Source of the DNA: Herbaspirillum sp. YR522
Lineage (GTDB): Bacteria > Pseudomonadota > Gammaproteobacteria > Burkholderiales > Burkholderiaceae_D
Reading direction: 5' to 3'
Length of the DNA: 45,633 nucleotides
Assembly (NCBI RefSeq): GCF_000282575.1
Contig: NZ_AKJA01000058.1
Span: forward strand, 1 to 45,633
The position numbers were made by a program, and so were the translations under genes. The notes under the pieces were generated by a model that had not been told where the DNA came from, searched no databases, and was given only the letters and a program-made list of their open reading frames with translations. Positions 8,599 through 19,227 of this stretch are shown piece by piece (the first letter of the stretch is position 1; the number at the start of each line of letters is the position of its first letter).

Positions 8599-8606
8599 AG
8601 TCAATT

Positions 8607-8628
8607 CCCCGCTATTGCGGGGATTTGT
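8607..8628 (+). terminator. Terminator-like hairpin after the orphan gene/RNA
   Basis: CCCCGC (8607-8612), loop TATT, GCGGGG (8617-8622), followed by ATTTGTCG. The stem is perfect but the T-run is weak, so termination may be partial. It lies just before the convergent glycosylase-like gene. Confidence 0.5.
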
Positions 8629-8655
8629 CGTTTACGGCGTCGGCCGTCCCGACGG

Positions 8656-9456
8656 TCAGGCACCAGCAGCGGGTTTTGCCAGCAGGTGCATGGCGCCGAA
8701 CAGCTGCTGCATGCCACCGTGCTCGATGAAGCTCAGGTTGTACGGATGTTCGGCCACCGCCTTCGGGAAACGCTGCGCCAGCGGCAGGCTGTGCAGTTGT
8801 TCGGCGATCTTGCCCCACAGGATCAGGGTCGGCGCAGCGGCGTTGCGCTGCGTGGCGTGCTCAGCCAGGGCCTGCAATATCGTCTCGAAGAACGGTTTCC
8901 AGGCACGGGCGTCCTTGACGGGCGCCACGTGGGCGCGAAACACCAGGCTGGCATTGAGCAGCAGGAAGCCCTGGGTGTCCAGGTTGTGCTGCAACTGCGC
9001 CAAGGTCTGGATGGTGCCGTCGGCGTCGGCCATCGCGCGTGCCGCCACGCCTGCCAGCGCATCGCCGGCGGTGTTGCCGGGCTGCAGCGCGCCATCGGCC
9101 ACCAGCAGCATCTTCATGAAGTTGCGCAGCGACGTGGCGCGATTGACCTGCTTGGACAAGCCTTTGTCCGACCATAGCGAACCGACCGCGCCATCCATGA
9201 AGCACACCCCGGTGGCGCTGGCCGCGCGCGGGTAGGGGCCTTCACCGACCAACACATAGCGCACCCGGTCCATCGGTTGCTTGAACGCGGCAAACAGGCG
9301 GCCCTCGGTGGGCAGGTAGTGGTCCTGTGCCAGCAGCGGCAGGTAGCCGGGATCGGCTTGCGCGATGGCCTCGAGGCCGTCACGCAGGGCGACGTGCCAG
9401 GAAGCGTCGGCACCCTGGAGCAGGGTGAGGAAATGAGCGGGGAGGGATGTGGTCAT
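8656..9456 (-). CDS. Uracil-DNA glycosylase-like protein with altered active site
   Basis: A 266-residue protein of the uracil-DNA glycosylase superfamily, nearest in layout to family 1 Ung. Family 1 motif 1 is GQDPYH, whose Asp activates water; here residues 71-76 read GEGPYP, so that Asp is Gly. The central strand GFLLLNASL (about 163-171) matches the uracil-pocket Asn motif, and ILWGKIAEQL matches the following helix. The HPSPLS-like motif appears as HPYNLS (His227), keeping the His. Loss of the Asp suggests weak, altered or no glycosylase activity. It lies 77 nt downstream of uvrB on the same strand. A perfect TATAAT on the minus strand (9483-9488) could give it its own promoter. Confidence 0.8.
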   Translation of the reverse strand: MTTSLPAHFLTLLQGADASWHVALRDGLEAIAQADPGYLPLLAQDHYLPTEGRLFAAFKQPMDRVRYVLVGEGPYPRAASATGVCFMDGAVGSLWSDKGLSKQVNRATSLRNFMKMLLVADGALQPGNTAGDALAGVAARAMADADGTIQTLAQLQHNLDTQGFLLLNASLVFRAHVAPVKDARAWKPFFETILQALAEHATQRNAAAPTLILWGKIAEQLHSLPLAQRFPKAVAEHPYNLSFIEHGGMQQLFGAMHLLAKPAAGA

Positions 9457-9533
9457 GGCTTGCCGTCTTCTGAAGTGGCGGCATTATAGCCAGGGTTTGG
9501 CCGGATGCAGGGCCTGCCTGCGGTGGCCGGCGC

Positions 9534-11615
<2,082 letters not shown>

Positions 11616-11951
11616 GGTGATCGGTTACCTGCGGTGATTGAATTGCCTCGATTCGGTGCGCACATGCCCATCATTGGACATTGCAGGATGGAAACGCGGA
11701 TATGCCTTCGATGTTCTGGCAATCTAAATGTTGCCGACTATTGTTTCTTCAAGCGCGACAGGGCGCCTAACCATACCGTTTTTGCAGGTTTCGATGCAGA
11801 TTTGGCATGCGCGGCGGGCTGTTTGTTTCTGTAATAGGGCAGCGACATTTGTTAGAATGCGGTGTTGCATAACGGTGCAGGCACGGCAACCCGCCTGCAT
11901 CCTCTCCCTTACTGCAGCGCCTCGTTGCAGCTAACTTTTCATGTTATCACG
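11616..11951. other. Divergent intergenic region between uvrB and the aminotransferase
   Basis: This 336-bp stretch holds no supported gene. A -10-like TAGAAT lies at 11853-11858 toward the aminotransferase, with no good -35. The probable leader contains a hairpin, TGCAGGC (11876-11882) with GCCTGCA (11893-11899). No palindrome matching a LexA box was found on the uvrB side. Confidence 0.4.
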
Positions 11952-13169
11952 ATGAACGCACCCGTCTCCGCCTCCCTGTTCTCCGCCATTGAAATGGCCC
12001 CGCGCGACCCGATCCTGGGCGTTACCGATGCCTATAACGCCGACCAGAATCCGGCCAAGACCAACCTCGGCGTGGGCGTCTACTATGACGACAATGGCAA
12101 GGTGCCGCTGCTGCAATGCGTACGCAAGGCCGAGGCCGAACTGGCGGCCAAGCTGGCGCCACGCACCTACCTGCCCATCGACGGCCTGGCGACCTACGAC
12201 CGCGCCGTGCAGGACCTGGTGTTTGGTGCTGCCAGCGCCGTGGTTACCGAAAAGCGCGCCATCACCGTGCAGGCGCTGGGTGGTACCGGCGCACTGAAGC
12301 TGGGTGCCGACTTCCTCAAGCATTTCTCGCCGGCCGGCACCGAAGTCTGGATCAGCGACCCGAGCTGGGAAAACCACCGTGCGCTGTTCGAGATGGCCGG
12401 CTTCAAGGTCAATGCCTATCCTTACTACGATGCAGGCACGCGCGGCGTCAACTTCGCCGGCATGCTCGACGCGCTCAAGACCATGAAGGCCGGGTCGGTG
12501 GTGCTGCTGCACGCCTGCTGCCATAACCCGACCGGCGCCGACCTGACGGCCGACCAATGGACCGAAGTGATCGAGGTCGTGACCGCGCGCGGCCTGGTGC
12601 CTTTCCTCGACATGGCCTACCAGGGTTTTGGTGATGGCATCGAAGAAGACGGCAAGGTGGTGCGTCGTTTCGCCGAGGCAGGCGGCCCGCTGTTCGTGTC
12701 GAACTCGTTCTCGAAGTCGTTCTCGCTGTATGGCGAGCGCGTCGGTGCCTTGTCCATCGTCGGCGCCAGCGCCGAAGAAGCCGCGCGCGTGCTGTCGCAG
12801 TTGAAGCGGGTGGTGCGCACCAACTATTCCAACCCGCCGATCCATGGCGGGCAGGTGGTGGCGACGGCACTGGCTTCGCTAGAGCTGCGTCAGCTGTGGG
12901 AAGACGAATTGGCCGAGATGCGCGTGCGTATCCGCGAAATGCGCCAGTTGCTGGTGGCCAAGCTGAAGGAAAAAGCCCCGGCGCATGATTTCGACTTCGT
13001 GATCAAGCAGCGCGGCATGTTCTCGTATTCCGGGCTGACCAAGCCGCAAGTCGATCGCCTGCGCAACGAGTTCTCGATCTACGCCGTCGATACCGGCCGC
13101 ATCTGCGTGGCAGCCTTGAACAGCAAGAACATCGACAATGTGGTCGATGCCATTGCCAAGGTGCTGTAA
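11952..13169 (+). CDS. tyrB: Aromatic-amino-acid/aspartate aminotransferase (class I)
   Basis: A 405-residue pyridoxal-phosphate enzyme of aminotransferase subgroup I-alpha (AspC/TyrB). Landmarks are the N-terminal DPILGVTDAYN, GGTGAL for phosphate binding, CCHNPTGADL, and SNSFSKSFSLYGERVGAL with the PLP Lys near residue 255. It transfers amino groups between aspartate or aromatic amino acids and 2-oxoglutarate in the cytosol. Sequence alone does not separate AspC from TyrB; tyrB is the usual betaproteobacterial name. The start at 11952 gives the standard N-terminus; it lacks a good Shine-Dalgarno. The gene is followed by the promoter of the first tRNA-Asn. Confidence 0.88.
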   Translation: MNAPVSASLFSAIEMAPRDPILGVTDAYNADQNPAKTNLGVGVYYDDNGKVPLLQCVRKAEAELAAKLAPRTYLPIDGLATYDRAVQDLVFGAASAVVTEKRAITVQALGGTGALKLGADFLKHFSPAGTEVWISDPSWENHRALFEMAGFKVNAYPYYDAGTRGVNFAGMLDALKTMKAGSVVLLHACCHNPTGADLTADQWTEVIEVVTARGLVPFLDMAYQGFGDGIEEDGKVVRRFAEAGGPLFVSNSFSKSFSLYGERVGALSIVGASAEEAARVLSQLKRVVRTNYSNPPIHGGQVVATALASLELRQLWEDELAEMRVRIREMRQLLVAKLKEKAPAHDFDFVIKQRGMFSYSGLTKPQVDRLRNEFSIYAVDTGRICVAALNSKNIDNVVDAIAKVL

Positions 13170-13214
13170 GGATCGGGTGCCCCGGCAGTCCGGGGCATTT
13201 TTGATAAAAAGTTT

Positions 13215-13243
13215 TTGACAAGAACTAAAAATCCCGTCATAAT
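13215..13243 (+). promoter_or_regulatory. Strong promoter for the first tRNA-Asn
   Basis: A consensus TTGACA (13215-13220) and CATAAT (13238-13243) with a 17-bp spacer lie 15 bp upstream of the tRNA 5' end. The second tRNA gene keeps the same CATAAT at 13529-13534, 15 bp before its 5' end, but its -35 is poor. Confidence 0.8.
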
Positions 13244-13258
13244 CTTTTTCTCAGCTGT

Positions 13259-13334
13259 TCCCTGATAGCTCAGTCGGTAGAGCGACGGACTGTTAATCCG
13301 CAGGTCCCTGGTTCGAGTCCAGGTCGGGGAGCCA
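13259..13334 (+). tRNA. tRNA-Asn (anticodon GTT), copy 1
   Basis: A complete 76-nt cloverleaf with encoded CCA. Acceptor TCCCTGA pairs with TCGGGGA, and the discriminator is G. The anticodon GTT is at 13292-13294 in the loop CTGTTAA. The T-arm contains GGTTCGAGTCC. It is identical in sequence to the copy at 13550 and has its own promoter and terminator. Confidence 0.98.
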
Positions 13335-13344
13335 AGAAATTTGA

Positions 13345-13371
13345 AAGCCTCGCATTCGTGCGAGGCTTTTT
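13345..13371 (+). terminator. Intrinsic terminator after tRNA-Asn copy 1
   Basis: AAGCCTCGC (13345-13353) pairs with GCGAGGCTT (13360-13368) around a 6-nt loop, followed by a run of T. It lies 10 nt after the tRNA CCA, so the two tRNA copies are separate transcription units. Confidence 0.9.
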
Positions 13372-13549
13372 CAATTAGCAGGGAGTAGCGCTGTCGATGC
13401 GGTATGGGCAGCGACTGGTTGCTTGTATTCTGGTAGTGAATTTGCGCCGGAGGGAAAGGCGCAGACGTGATTGGCAACGAGCATGAAAATTTCTGCCCTG
13501 CACTCTGGCGCAGAGAGAAAAAATCGTTCATAATCGCGCCCTCATCTGT

Positions 13550-13625
13550 TCCCTGATAGCTCAGTCGGTAGAGCGACGGACTGTTAATCCGCAGGTCCCT
13601 GGTTCGAGTCCAGGTCGGGGAGCCA
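13550..13625 (+). tRNA. tRNA-Asn (anticodon GTT), copy 2
   Basis: Identical over all 76 nt to the copy at 13259, with the anticodon at 13583-13585 and encoded CCA. It lies 215 bp downstream on the same strand. The -10 box CATAAT is duplicated with it, but the intervening DNA is not obviously repeated. This indicates an old tandem duplication held identical by gene conversion or selection. Confidence 0.98.
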
Positions 13626-13640
13626 CAGAATTCGGTAATA

Positions 13641-13678
13641 AAAAAGCACTCTCGAGTCATCGGGGTGCTTTTTTTTCG
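13641..13678 (+). terminator. Intrinsic terminator after tRNA-Asn copy 2
   Basis: AGCACTC (13645-13651) pairs with GGGTGCT (13663-13669; one G-T pair), preceded by an A-run and followed by eight T. It is symmetrical enough to serve also the convergent membrane-protein gene. Confidence 0.85.
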
Positions 13679-13710
13679 TCCATCCTGCCGCGCCGCGTGT
13701 AACCGATGGC

Positions 13711-14277
13711 TTAGCGCGACCCGTCGTCCTCGACCGGTATGAAGCTCAGGCGCGGAATCCATAACAGCAAGCCCACCGACACCACCGCCACGGTGCCCGC
13801 GATCCAGCATGCCGAGGGGCTCTCGGCAAATTGCACCGGGTAGATCTTTACCGCCGCCAGCAAGCCGACAGCGTTGCCCCCGGCGGCCAGCAGGGCAGCG
13901 GCATAGTCCTGCATCTGCCGCGCCCGGTTGGCGTTGATCGACCACGACGCATTGGCGTTATAGCTGGGCAGCGCGCCATTGTCGTTGCCCAGTCGCTCCA
14001 GGGTGCACAGGAAACGGCGCAGGTTGGTAATGGCCATCTCTGCCTTGTAGCTCATCAGCGCCAGGAAGGTCGAGGCCACCGGAAAGCCCAGCACCAGCCA
14101 CTGGATCGGCAAGGGGGCGCCTGCGGTGCCCGGCTTGAGCGCCACCAGTGCCGCCAGCAGGCTCAATACCATGGATACGTAGATGGTCAGCGCCTGCTGG
14201 CGTTGCGCAATGCGGGTATTGACCTCCTGGTAAGCACCGACGAAGCGATAGTTTGCCGTTACCTGGGCTTCTGACAT
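13711..14277 (-). CDS. Hypothetical membrane protein with four predicted helices
   Basis: A 188-residue protein. Residues about 1-28 are hydrophilic (SEAQVTANYRFVGAYQEVNT...), then come paired transmembrane helices near 30-46 and 60-75. A cytosolic helical segment (NLRRFLCTLERLG...) follows, and a second pair lies near 125-145 and 158-175. I do not recognise a family. The architecture (two hairpins around a soluble linker) resembles small membrane-anchored scaffolds of unknown role. It stands alone between the tRNA-Asn genes and the diacid locus. Codon use is like the neighbours, and a purine-rich GGAGCTC segment precedes the ATG. Confidence 0.75.
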   Translation of the reverse strand: MSEAQVTANYRFVGAYQEVNTRIAQRQQALTIYVSMVLSLLAALVALKPGTAGAPLPIQWLVLGFPVASTFLALMSYKAEMAITNLRRFLCTLERLGNDNGALPSYNANASWSINANRARQMQDYAAALLAAGGNAVGLLAAVKIYPVQFAESPSACWIAGTVAVVSVGLLLWIPRLSFIPVEDDGSR

Positions 14278-14724
14278 GGCGAGCTCCTCCGAGTGTTATT
14301 TTATTTCGCTGCGACGCAATCTATCATGCGCGGGGTGTCGCAGGACGCGCATTATCATCCTGCGAGTCGATCATGTCATACAACCTGCTCGCTCGGATGG
14401 GCGCCAAGCCTTGTGTGGCAGATGTCGGGATAGTCCGCGCGAGGCCCGGGCGGCGCCCGCCGCCGAGCTTCGGGGAATTGACCAGAGCGCGCGACAGCAA
14501 AGGGATTGCAGCCGACCAAGGTTTTTGTCATCGGCCTGTCATCCGGGCACTTGCCAAAGTGTGGACACCTGATATACTCGCTTCATCGTTGTACGATGTC
14601 TTATAACAAATACACCCCTTCAATAAAAAACAAAACGTTAAAGGAGACACTCTGCGGCGCACCGTGGCACGGTGCCGGGCGTGGGCGTATCGACTGAAGG
14701 CGAGACGAGATCTGGAGAAAACAA
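14278..14724. other. Gene-free region upstream of the diacid transporter
   Basis: This 447-bp interval has no supported gene in either direction. It contains the transporter promoter and operator (14551-14598, listed separately). It also has a leader hairpin, GCACCG (14659-14664) with CGGTGC (14670-14675), just after an isolated AAAGGAG at 14639-14645 that has no start codon at a proper distance. 14372-14386 bears a looser relative of the operator (ATGTCATACAAC). Confidence 0.4.
14551..14598 (+). promoter_or_regulatory. Promoter and perfect palindromic operator of the diacid transporter operon
   Basis: TTGCCA (14551-14556), a 16-bp spacer and TATACT (14573-14578) form the promoter. CATCGTTGTACGATG (14584-14598) is a perfect palindrome with a 3-bp centre placed over the expected start point, where a bound repressor would block initiation. 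Its core TCGT-N3-ACGA fits the TNGT-N3-ACNA pattern of FadR-subfamily GntR proteins. Such a regulator is encoded at 23915-24685, and the same 11-bp core (CATCGTACAAC) recurs upstream of kdgD. Confidence 0.65.
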
Positions 14725-16065
14725 GTGACACAAAGCAATACGACGGCGTCGATCATCGCCGGCAAGCCAAGCCATGTGCGGTACCTGATCTTGTTCATGC
14801 TGTTCGTGGTGACCACGGTCAACTATGCCGACCGCGCCACCTTGTCCATCGCCGGCTCGGCCATGAAGGGCGAACTGAACCTCGATCCCCTCACGATGGG
14901 GTATATCTTCTCGGCCTTCAGCTGGGCCTATGTACTGGCGCAGTTGCCGGGCGGCTGGTTGCTGGACCGCTTCGGTTCCAAGAAGATCTACATGTGGAGT
15001 ATCGCGCTGTGGTCGATCTTCACCATGCTCCAGGCTGGCGTGACCTGGATGAGCACCGGCGCGGCCGTGGTGTCGCTGTTCATCCTGCGCTTCATCGTGG
15101 GCCTGGCCGAGTCGCCGTCGTTCCCGGCCAATGGCCGCATCGTCGCCGCCTGGTTTCCTACCAACGAGCGCGGCACTGCGTCGGCCATCTTCAATTCGGC
15201 CCAATACTTCGCGGCGGTGCTGTTTACGCCGCTCATGGCGTGGATCGTCCATGCCTACAGCTGGCACCATGTCTTCACCGTCATGGGCGTATTCGGCCTG
15301 GTACTGGCTGCGATCTGGGCCAAGATCATCTACAGCCCCAAGGATCATCCGATGATCAACAAGGCCGAGCTCGATCATATCGAGCAGGGCGGCGGCCTGG
15401 TCGACATGGATAACCGCAAGGTGGCCGCGCCCTCGACCAAGGGGCGGGGCTACATCAAGCAGTTGCTGACCAATCGCATGCTGCTGGGTGTGTATATCGG
15501 CCAGTACTGCATCAACGTCATCACCTATTTCTTCCTGACCTGGTTCCCGGTCTACCTGGTGCAGGAGCGCGGCATGTCGATCCTCAAGGCCGGTTTCGTG
15601 GCATCGATCCCGGCCGTGTGCGGCTTCATCGGTGGCGTCATGGGCGGGTTCATCTCGGATCGCCTGATCAAGCGCGGCTTCTCGGTGACCTGGGCGCGCA
15701 AGATTCCTATTGTCGGTGGCATGTTGCTATCGATGACCATGATCCTGTGCAACTACGTGCAAGCGCAGTGGATGGTGGTGGCGATCATGGCACTGGCCTT
15801 CTTCGGCAAGGGCGTGGGCGCACTGGGCTGGGCGGTGGTGGCAGATACCGCGCCCAAGCAGATCGTCGGCCTGTCGGGCGGCCTGTTCAACACCTTCGGC
15901 AACATCGCCGGCATCACCACCCCGATCGTGATCGGCTACATCGTCAAGGAAACCGGCTCGTTCTCCGGTGCCCTGGTGTTCGTGGGCATCAATGCGCTCA
16001 TTACCGTGATCAGTTATCTTGTCGTGGTCAAGGAAATCAAGCGCGTCGAGCTCAAGGACGCCTGA
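14725..16065 (+). CDS. gudP: MFS D-glucarate/galactarate-type transporter
   Basis: A 446-residue major facilitator of the anion:cation symporter family (GudP/GarP/ExuT-like), 12 predicted helices. The opening VNYADRATLSIAG and the loop LLDRFGSKKI between helices 2 and 3 are typical. FPANGRIVAAWFPTNERGTA is diagnostic of hexuronate/hexarate members. It should import galactarate or glucarate with protons at the inner membrane. The start is GTG at 14725 with GGAG 7 nt upstream. It is the first gene of an operon with galactarate dehydratase (75 nt downstream). Glucarate against galactarate preference cannot be read from sequence. Confidence 0.88.
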   Translation: MTQSNTTASIIAGKPSHVRYLILFMLFVVTTVNYADRATLSIAGSAMKGELNLDPLTMGYIFSAFSWAYVLAQLPGGWLLDRFGSKKIYMWSIALWSIFTMLQAGVTWMSTGAAVVSLFILRFIVGLAESPSFPANGRIVAAWFPTNERGTASAIFNSAQYFAAVLFTPLMAWIVHAYSWHHVFTVMGVFGLVLAAIWAKIIYSPKDHPMINKAELDHIEQGGGLVDMDNRKVAAPSTKGRGYIKQLLTNRMLLGVYIGQYCINVITYFFLTWFPVYLVQERGMSILKAGFVASIPAVCGFIGGVMGGFISDRLIKRGFSVTWARKIPIVGGMLLSMTMILCNYVQAQWMVVAIMALAFFGKGVGALGWAVVADTAPKQIVGLSGGLFNTFGNIAGITTPIVIGYIVKETGSFSGALVFVGINALITVISYLVVVKEIKRVELKDA

Positions 16066-16140
16066 GCCGGCAGCAGGCGGCCCGCCCCGGCGGGCCGCAC
16101 GTCTCTTCTTTCAAGTTTGGTCCAGTTGCAGGGAATCAGC

Positions 16141-17721
16141 ATGACTACCGAAATCACCGCCAGCACGCTTTCAGCTTCCGCCGCCAGCCCGCGCTACATC
16201 ATGATGAACGACACCGACAACGTCGCCATTGTCGTCAACGACGGGGGCCTGCCGGCCGGTACCGTCTTTGCCGATGGCCTGACCTTGATCGACCGTGTGC
16301 CGCAGGGTCACAAGATCGCCCTGCGCGACCTGGCCAAGGGCGACGCCATCATGCGCTACGACGTGGCCATCGGCTACGCCGCGCGCGATATTGCCAAGGG
16401 AAGCTGGATCGAGGAGTCGCTGGTGGTCATGCCGCCGGCACGCGAACTCGACAACCTGCCCATCGCCACCCGCAAGCCGGCGCCGCAGCCGCCGCTGGAA
16501 GGTTATACCTTCGAGGGCTATCGCAATGCCGATGGCTCGGTGGGCACCCGCAACCTGCTGGCCATCACCACCACCGTGCAATGCGTGGCCGGCGTGGTCG
16601 AGCATGCGGTCAAGCGCATCCGCGCCGAGCTGCTGCCCAAGTACCCCAACGTCGAGGACGTGGTGGCGCTGGAACACACCTACGGCTGCGGCGTGGCCAT
16701 CGATGCACCCAATGCCGGCATTCCGATCCGGACCTTGCGCAATATCAGCTTGAACCCCAACTTCGGCGGCCAGGCGATGGTGGTCAGCCTGGGATGCGAA
16801 AAGCTGCAACCGAACCGCTTGCTGCCCGAGAACATGATCCCCATCCACAAGACTGGCGAACCCTATGTGGTGTGCCTGCAGGATGCCGAACATGTCGGCT
16901 TCAATTCGATGATCGATTCGATCCTGGCGATGGCCGAGGCGCGCCTGGTCGAACTCGACAAGCGTCGTCGCGAAACCTGTCCCGCCGCCGACCTGGTGGT
17001 CGGGGTGCAGTGTGGCGGCAGCGATGCCTTCTCGGGCGTGACGGCCAATCCCGCAGTGGGGTTTGCCACCGACCTGCTGGTGCGCGCGGGCGCCTCGGTG
17101 ATGTTCTCGGAAGTCACCGAGGTGCGCGATGGCATCGACCAGCTGACCTCGCGCGCGGTCAACGAGGAAGTCGCCCAGGCGATGATCCGCGAGATGGACT
17201 GGTACGACAGATACCTGCAGCAGGGCGGCGTCGATCGCAGCGCCAACACCACCCCCGGCAACAAGAAGGGTGGTCTGGCCAACATCGTCGAAAAGGCCAT
17301 GGGCTCGATCGTCAAGTCGGGCAGCAGCCCGATCTCGGGCGTGCTGTCGCCGGGCGACAAGCTGCAGCAGAAGGGCCTGATCTACGCGGCCACGCCGGCC
17401 TCGGATTTCATCTGCGGCACCCTGCAACTGGCCGCCGGCATGAACCTGCACATCTTTACCACCGGTCGCGGCACGCCCTACGGCCTGGCGGCGGTACCGG
17501 TGATCAAGGTCGCCACCCGCAATGACCTGGCGCGTCGATGGCACGACCTGATGGACGTCAACGCCGGACGCATCGCCAGCGGCGAGGCCACCATCGAAGA
17601 CGTCGGCTGGGAACTGTTCCAGCTGATGCTCGACGTGGCCAGTGGCAAGAAGCGCACCTGGGCCGAACAGTGGAAGCTGCATAACGCGCTGACGCTGTTC
17701 AATCCGGCGCCGGTCACCTGA
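16141..17721 (+). CDS. garD: Galactarate dehydratase
   Basis: A 526-residue enzyme of the UxaA/GarD family. An N-terminal SAF-like domain (about residues 18-100, [16 protein letters not shown]) is joined to the large catalytic UxaA domain that begins [13 protein letters not shown]. Cys/His-bearing metal and substrate motifs are visible: [28 protein letters not shown]. It dehydrates galactarate to 5-dehydro-4-deoxy-D-glucarate, the substrate of KdgD encoded at 22766. ATG at 16141 follows an AGGGA site. No separate glucarate dehydratase (gudD) is in the window, so galactarate is the best-supported substrate. A terminator follows. Confidence 0.93.
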   Translation: MTTEITASTLSASAASPRYIMMNDTDNVAIVVNDGGLPAGTVFADGLTLIDRVPQGHKIALRDLAKGDAIMRYDVAIGYAARDIAKGSWIEESLVVMPPARELDNLPIATRKPAPQPPLEGYTFEGYRNADGSVGTRNLLAITTTVQCVAGVVEHAVKRIRAELLPKYPNVEDVVALEHTYGCGVAIDAPNAGIPIRTLRNISLNPNFGGQAMVVSLGCEKLQPNRLLPENMIPIHKTGEPYVVCLQDAEHVGFNSMIDSILAMAEARLVELDKRRRETCPAADLVVGVQCGGSDAFSGVTANPAVGFATDLLVRAGASVMFSEVTEVRDGIDQLTSRAVNEEVAQAMIREMDWYDRYLQQGGVDRSANTTPGNKKGGLANIVEKAMGSIVKSGSSPISGVLSPGDKLQQKGLIYAATPASDFICGTLQLAAGMNLHIFTTGRGTPYGLAAVPVIKVATRNDLARRWHDLMDVNAGRIASGEATIEDVGWELFQLMLDVASGKKRTWAEQWKLHNALTLFNPAPVT

Positions 17722-17732
17722 GGTTTTTCAGC

Positions 17733-17759
17733 AAGGGCCCGTTCGCGGGTCCTTTTTTC
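17733..17759 (+). terminator. Intrinsic terminator after garD
   Basis: AAGGGCCCG (17733-17741) pairs with CGGGTCCTT (17746-17754) around a short loop, followed by TTTT. It would separate gudP-garD from the lactonase gene, unless it is leaky. Confidence 0.85.
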
Positions 17760-17854
17760 TGGCAGGCCCGGTTTCGTCGGCTGCGCCTGCCTTACTCATC
17801 GTAGTTGCTGTACTTGCCGCACCCACAAAAACATCATCCAATATCGGAGACGCC

Positions 17855-18952
17855 ATGCATTTCAACTCATCCACCGTGGCGCGCGGCGCGGCCGCGCTGG
17901 CCATCTCGGCCCTGACCGTGGTCGGCGGCAATGCCGCCGCCGCCACCGTGGCCTACGTGTCCAATGCCGATAGCCAGGATATCTACGTGCTGCTGCTCAA
18001 CGGCGACGGCAGCGTGAACCTGATCGACAAGGTCGCCACCGGCAGTACCGTGATGCCATTGGCCATCAGCCCGGACCATCGCTACCTCTACGCTTCGTTG
18101 CGCGGCCAGCCCTATTCGGTGGTCAGTTACGCCATCGATCCGTCCAGCGGCAAGCTCAAGGAACTGTCGACGGTGCCACTGGCCGACAACATGGCCAATA
18201 TCGCTACCGACCGCAGCGGCAAGTACCTGTTGGCGGCGTCCTATACCGGCAACCGTATCTCGCTCAATGCCATCGGCGACGATGGCACCGTGCAGGTGCC
18301 GCCGCTGGCGGTGCTGGCGACCGGCAAGAATGCCCATTCGGCGCAGGTCGACCCGGACAACCGGTTCCTGTTCGCTTCCAACCTGGGCAGCGACGTGATC
18401 CTGCAGTTTCGCTTCGACGCCGCCACCGGCCGCGTGGTGCCCAACGATCCGCCCTCGGTGGCCACCCGGGCCGGCGCCGGTCCGCGGCATTTCGTGTTTG
18501 CGCGCGACAAGCGCTTCGTGTACTCGACCAACGAACTCGATGGCACCGTCAACACCTACGGCTATGATGCGGCGACCGGGCGCCTGAGCCTGCAGGGCAC
18601 CGACTCGACCTTGCCCGAAGGCTTCAAGAGCAGCGAACAACTGGCCACCGCCGACTTGCACCTGACCCCGGATGGGCGCTTCCTGTATGCCAGCGAACGC
18701 ACCTCCAGCAGCCTGACCAGTTATGCCGTCGATACCGTCAGCGGCAAGCTCACGCGCCTGGCCAACATCCCCACCGAGACCCAGCCACGCGGTTTCAACA
18801 TCGATCCGCAAGGGCGTTTCCTGTTGTCGGTAGGGCAGAAGGCGGGCCTGACCAGCTACGCCATCGACCGCGACAGTGGCGCCTTGAAGCCGCTGTTCCG
18901 CTATAGCCTGGGTCGCAATCCCAACTGGGTCGAGATCATCGACCTGCCTTGA
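17855..18952 (+). CDS. Exported seven-bladed propeller lactonase family protein
   Basis: A 365-residue protein of the lactonase (Pgl/YbhE) beta-propeller family. Repeated blade motifs include ISPDHRYLYASLRG, VDPDNRFLFASNLG, LTPDGRFLYASERT and IDPQGRFLLSVGQK. Residues 1-30 look like a signal peptide (basic start, AlaLeu-rich core, cleavage near AAA-ATV), so this copy acts in the periplasm, unlike cytosolic 6-phosphogluconolactonase. A good site CGGAGACG precedes the ATG. In a diacid locus, a periplasmic lactonase could open galactaro- or glucaro-lactones before uptake; that role is inference. A hairpin without T-run (18962-18990) follows. Confidence 0.88.
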   Translation: MHFNSSTVARGAAALAISALTVVGGNAAAATVAYVSNADSQDIYVLLLNGDGSVNLIDKVATGSTVMPLAISPDHRYLYASLRGQPYSVVSYAIDPSSGKLKELSTVPLADNMANIATDRSGKYLLAASYTGNRISLNAIGDDGTVQVPPLAVLATGKNAHSAQVDPDNRFLFASNLGSDVILQFRFDAATGRVVPNDPPSVATRAGAGPRHFVFARDKRFVYSTNELDGTVNTYGYDAATGRLSLQGTDSTLPEGFKSSEQLATADLHLTPDGRFLYASERTSSSLTSYAVDTVSGKLTRLANIPTETQPRGFNIDPQGRFLLSVGQKAGLTSYAIDRDSGALKPLFRYSLGRNPNWVEIIDLP

Positions 18953-19227
18953 CCGTTTCGACCGGCAGCGCGGCGGGCTCGCGTTGCCGGTTGTGCCTCG
19001 GCAATTGTTCGTTCAATCGACGCATTACTTGATCCAGGACACGGGCCTGGTGTTGTCATGCGTGCAAAATCGCGCCAGCAGAAAGTCACCTAACAGCGGA
19101 ATTGGCGGGTTTTCGCCAGCATGTTGATATCTTGGCCGGGGGCGGGGCTGATGTATCTTCAGCGGCTGGGTCAGGGAAGCTGGCTTTCTTTATTGCAAAA
19201 AAACCAAGCAGAGAGTGGGAGAGTGGT

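Noticed and set aside
11616..11700. LexA (SOS) box upstream of uvrB
   Set aside because: No CTGT-N8-ACAG palindrome could be found on either strand.
11634..11834. 66-residue plus-strand frame in the uvrB-aminotransferase gap
   Set aside because: No ribosome site, Cys-rich random-looking translation, and overlaps the likely uvrB promoter.
18953..19227. Flagellar sigma-28 promoter upstream of the chemoreceptor
   Set aside because: The best match has wrong spacing between the TAAA-like and GCCGATAA-like parts.
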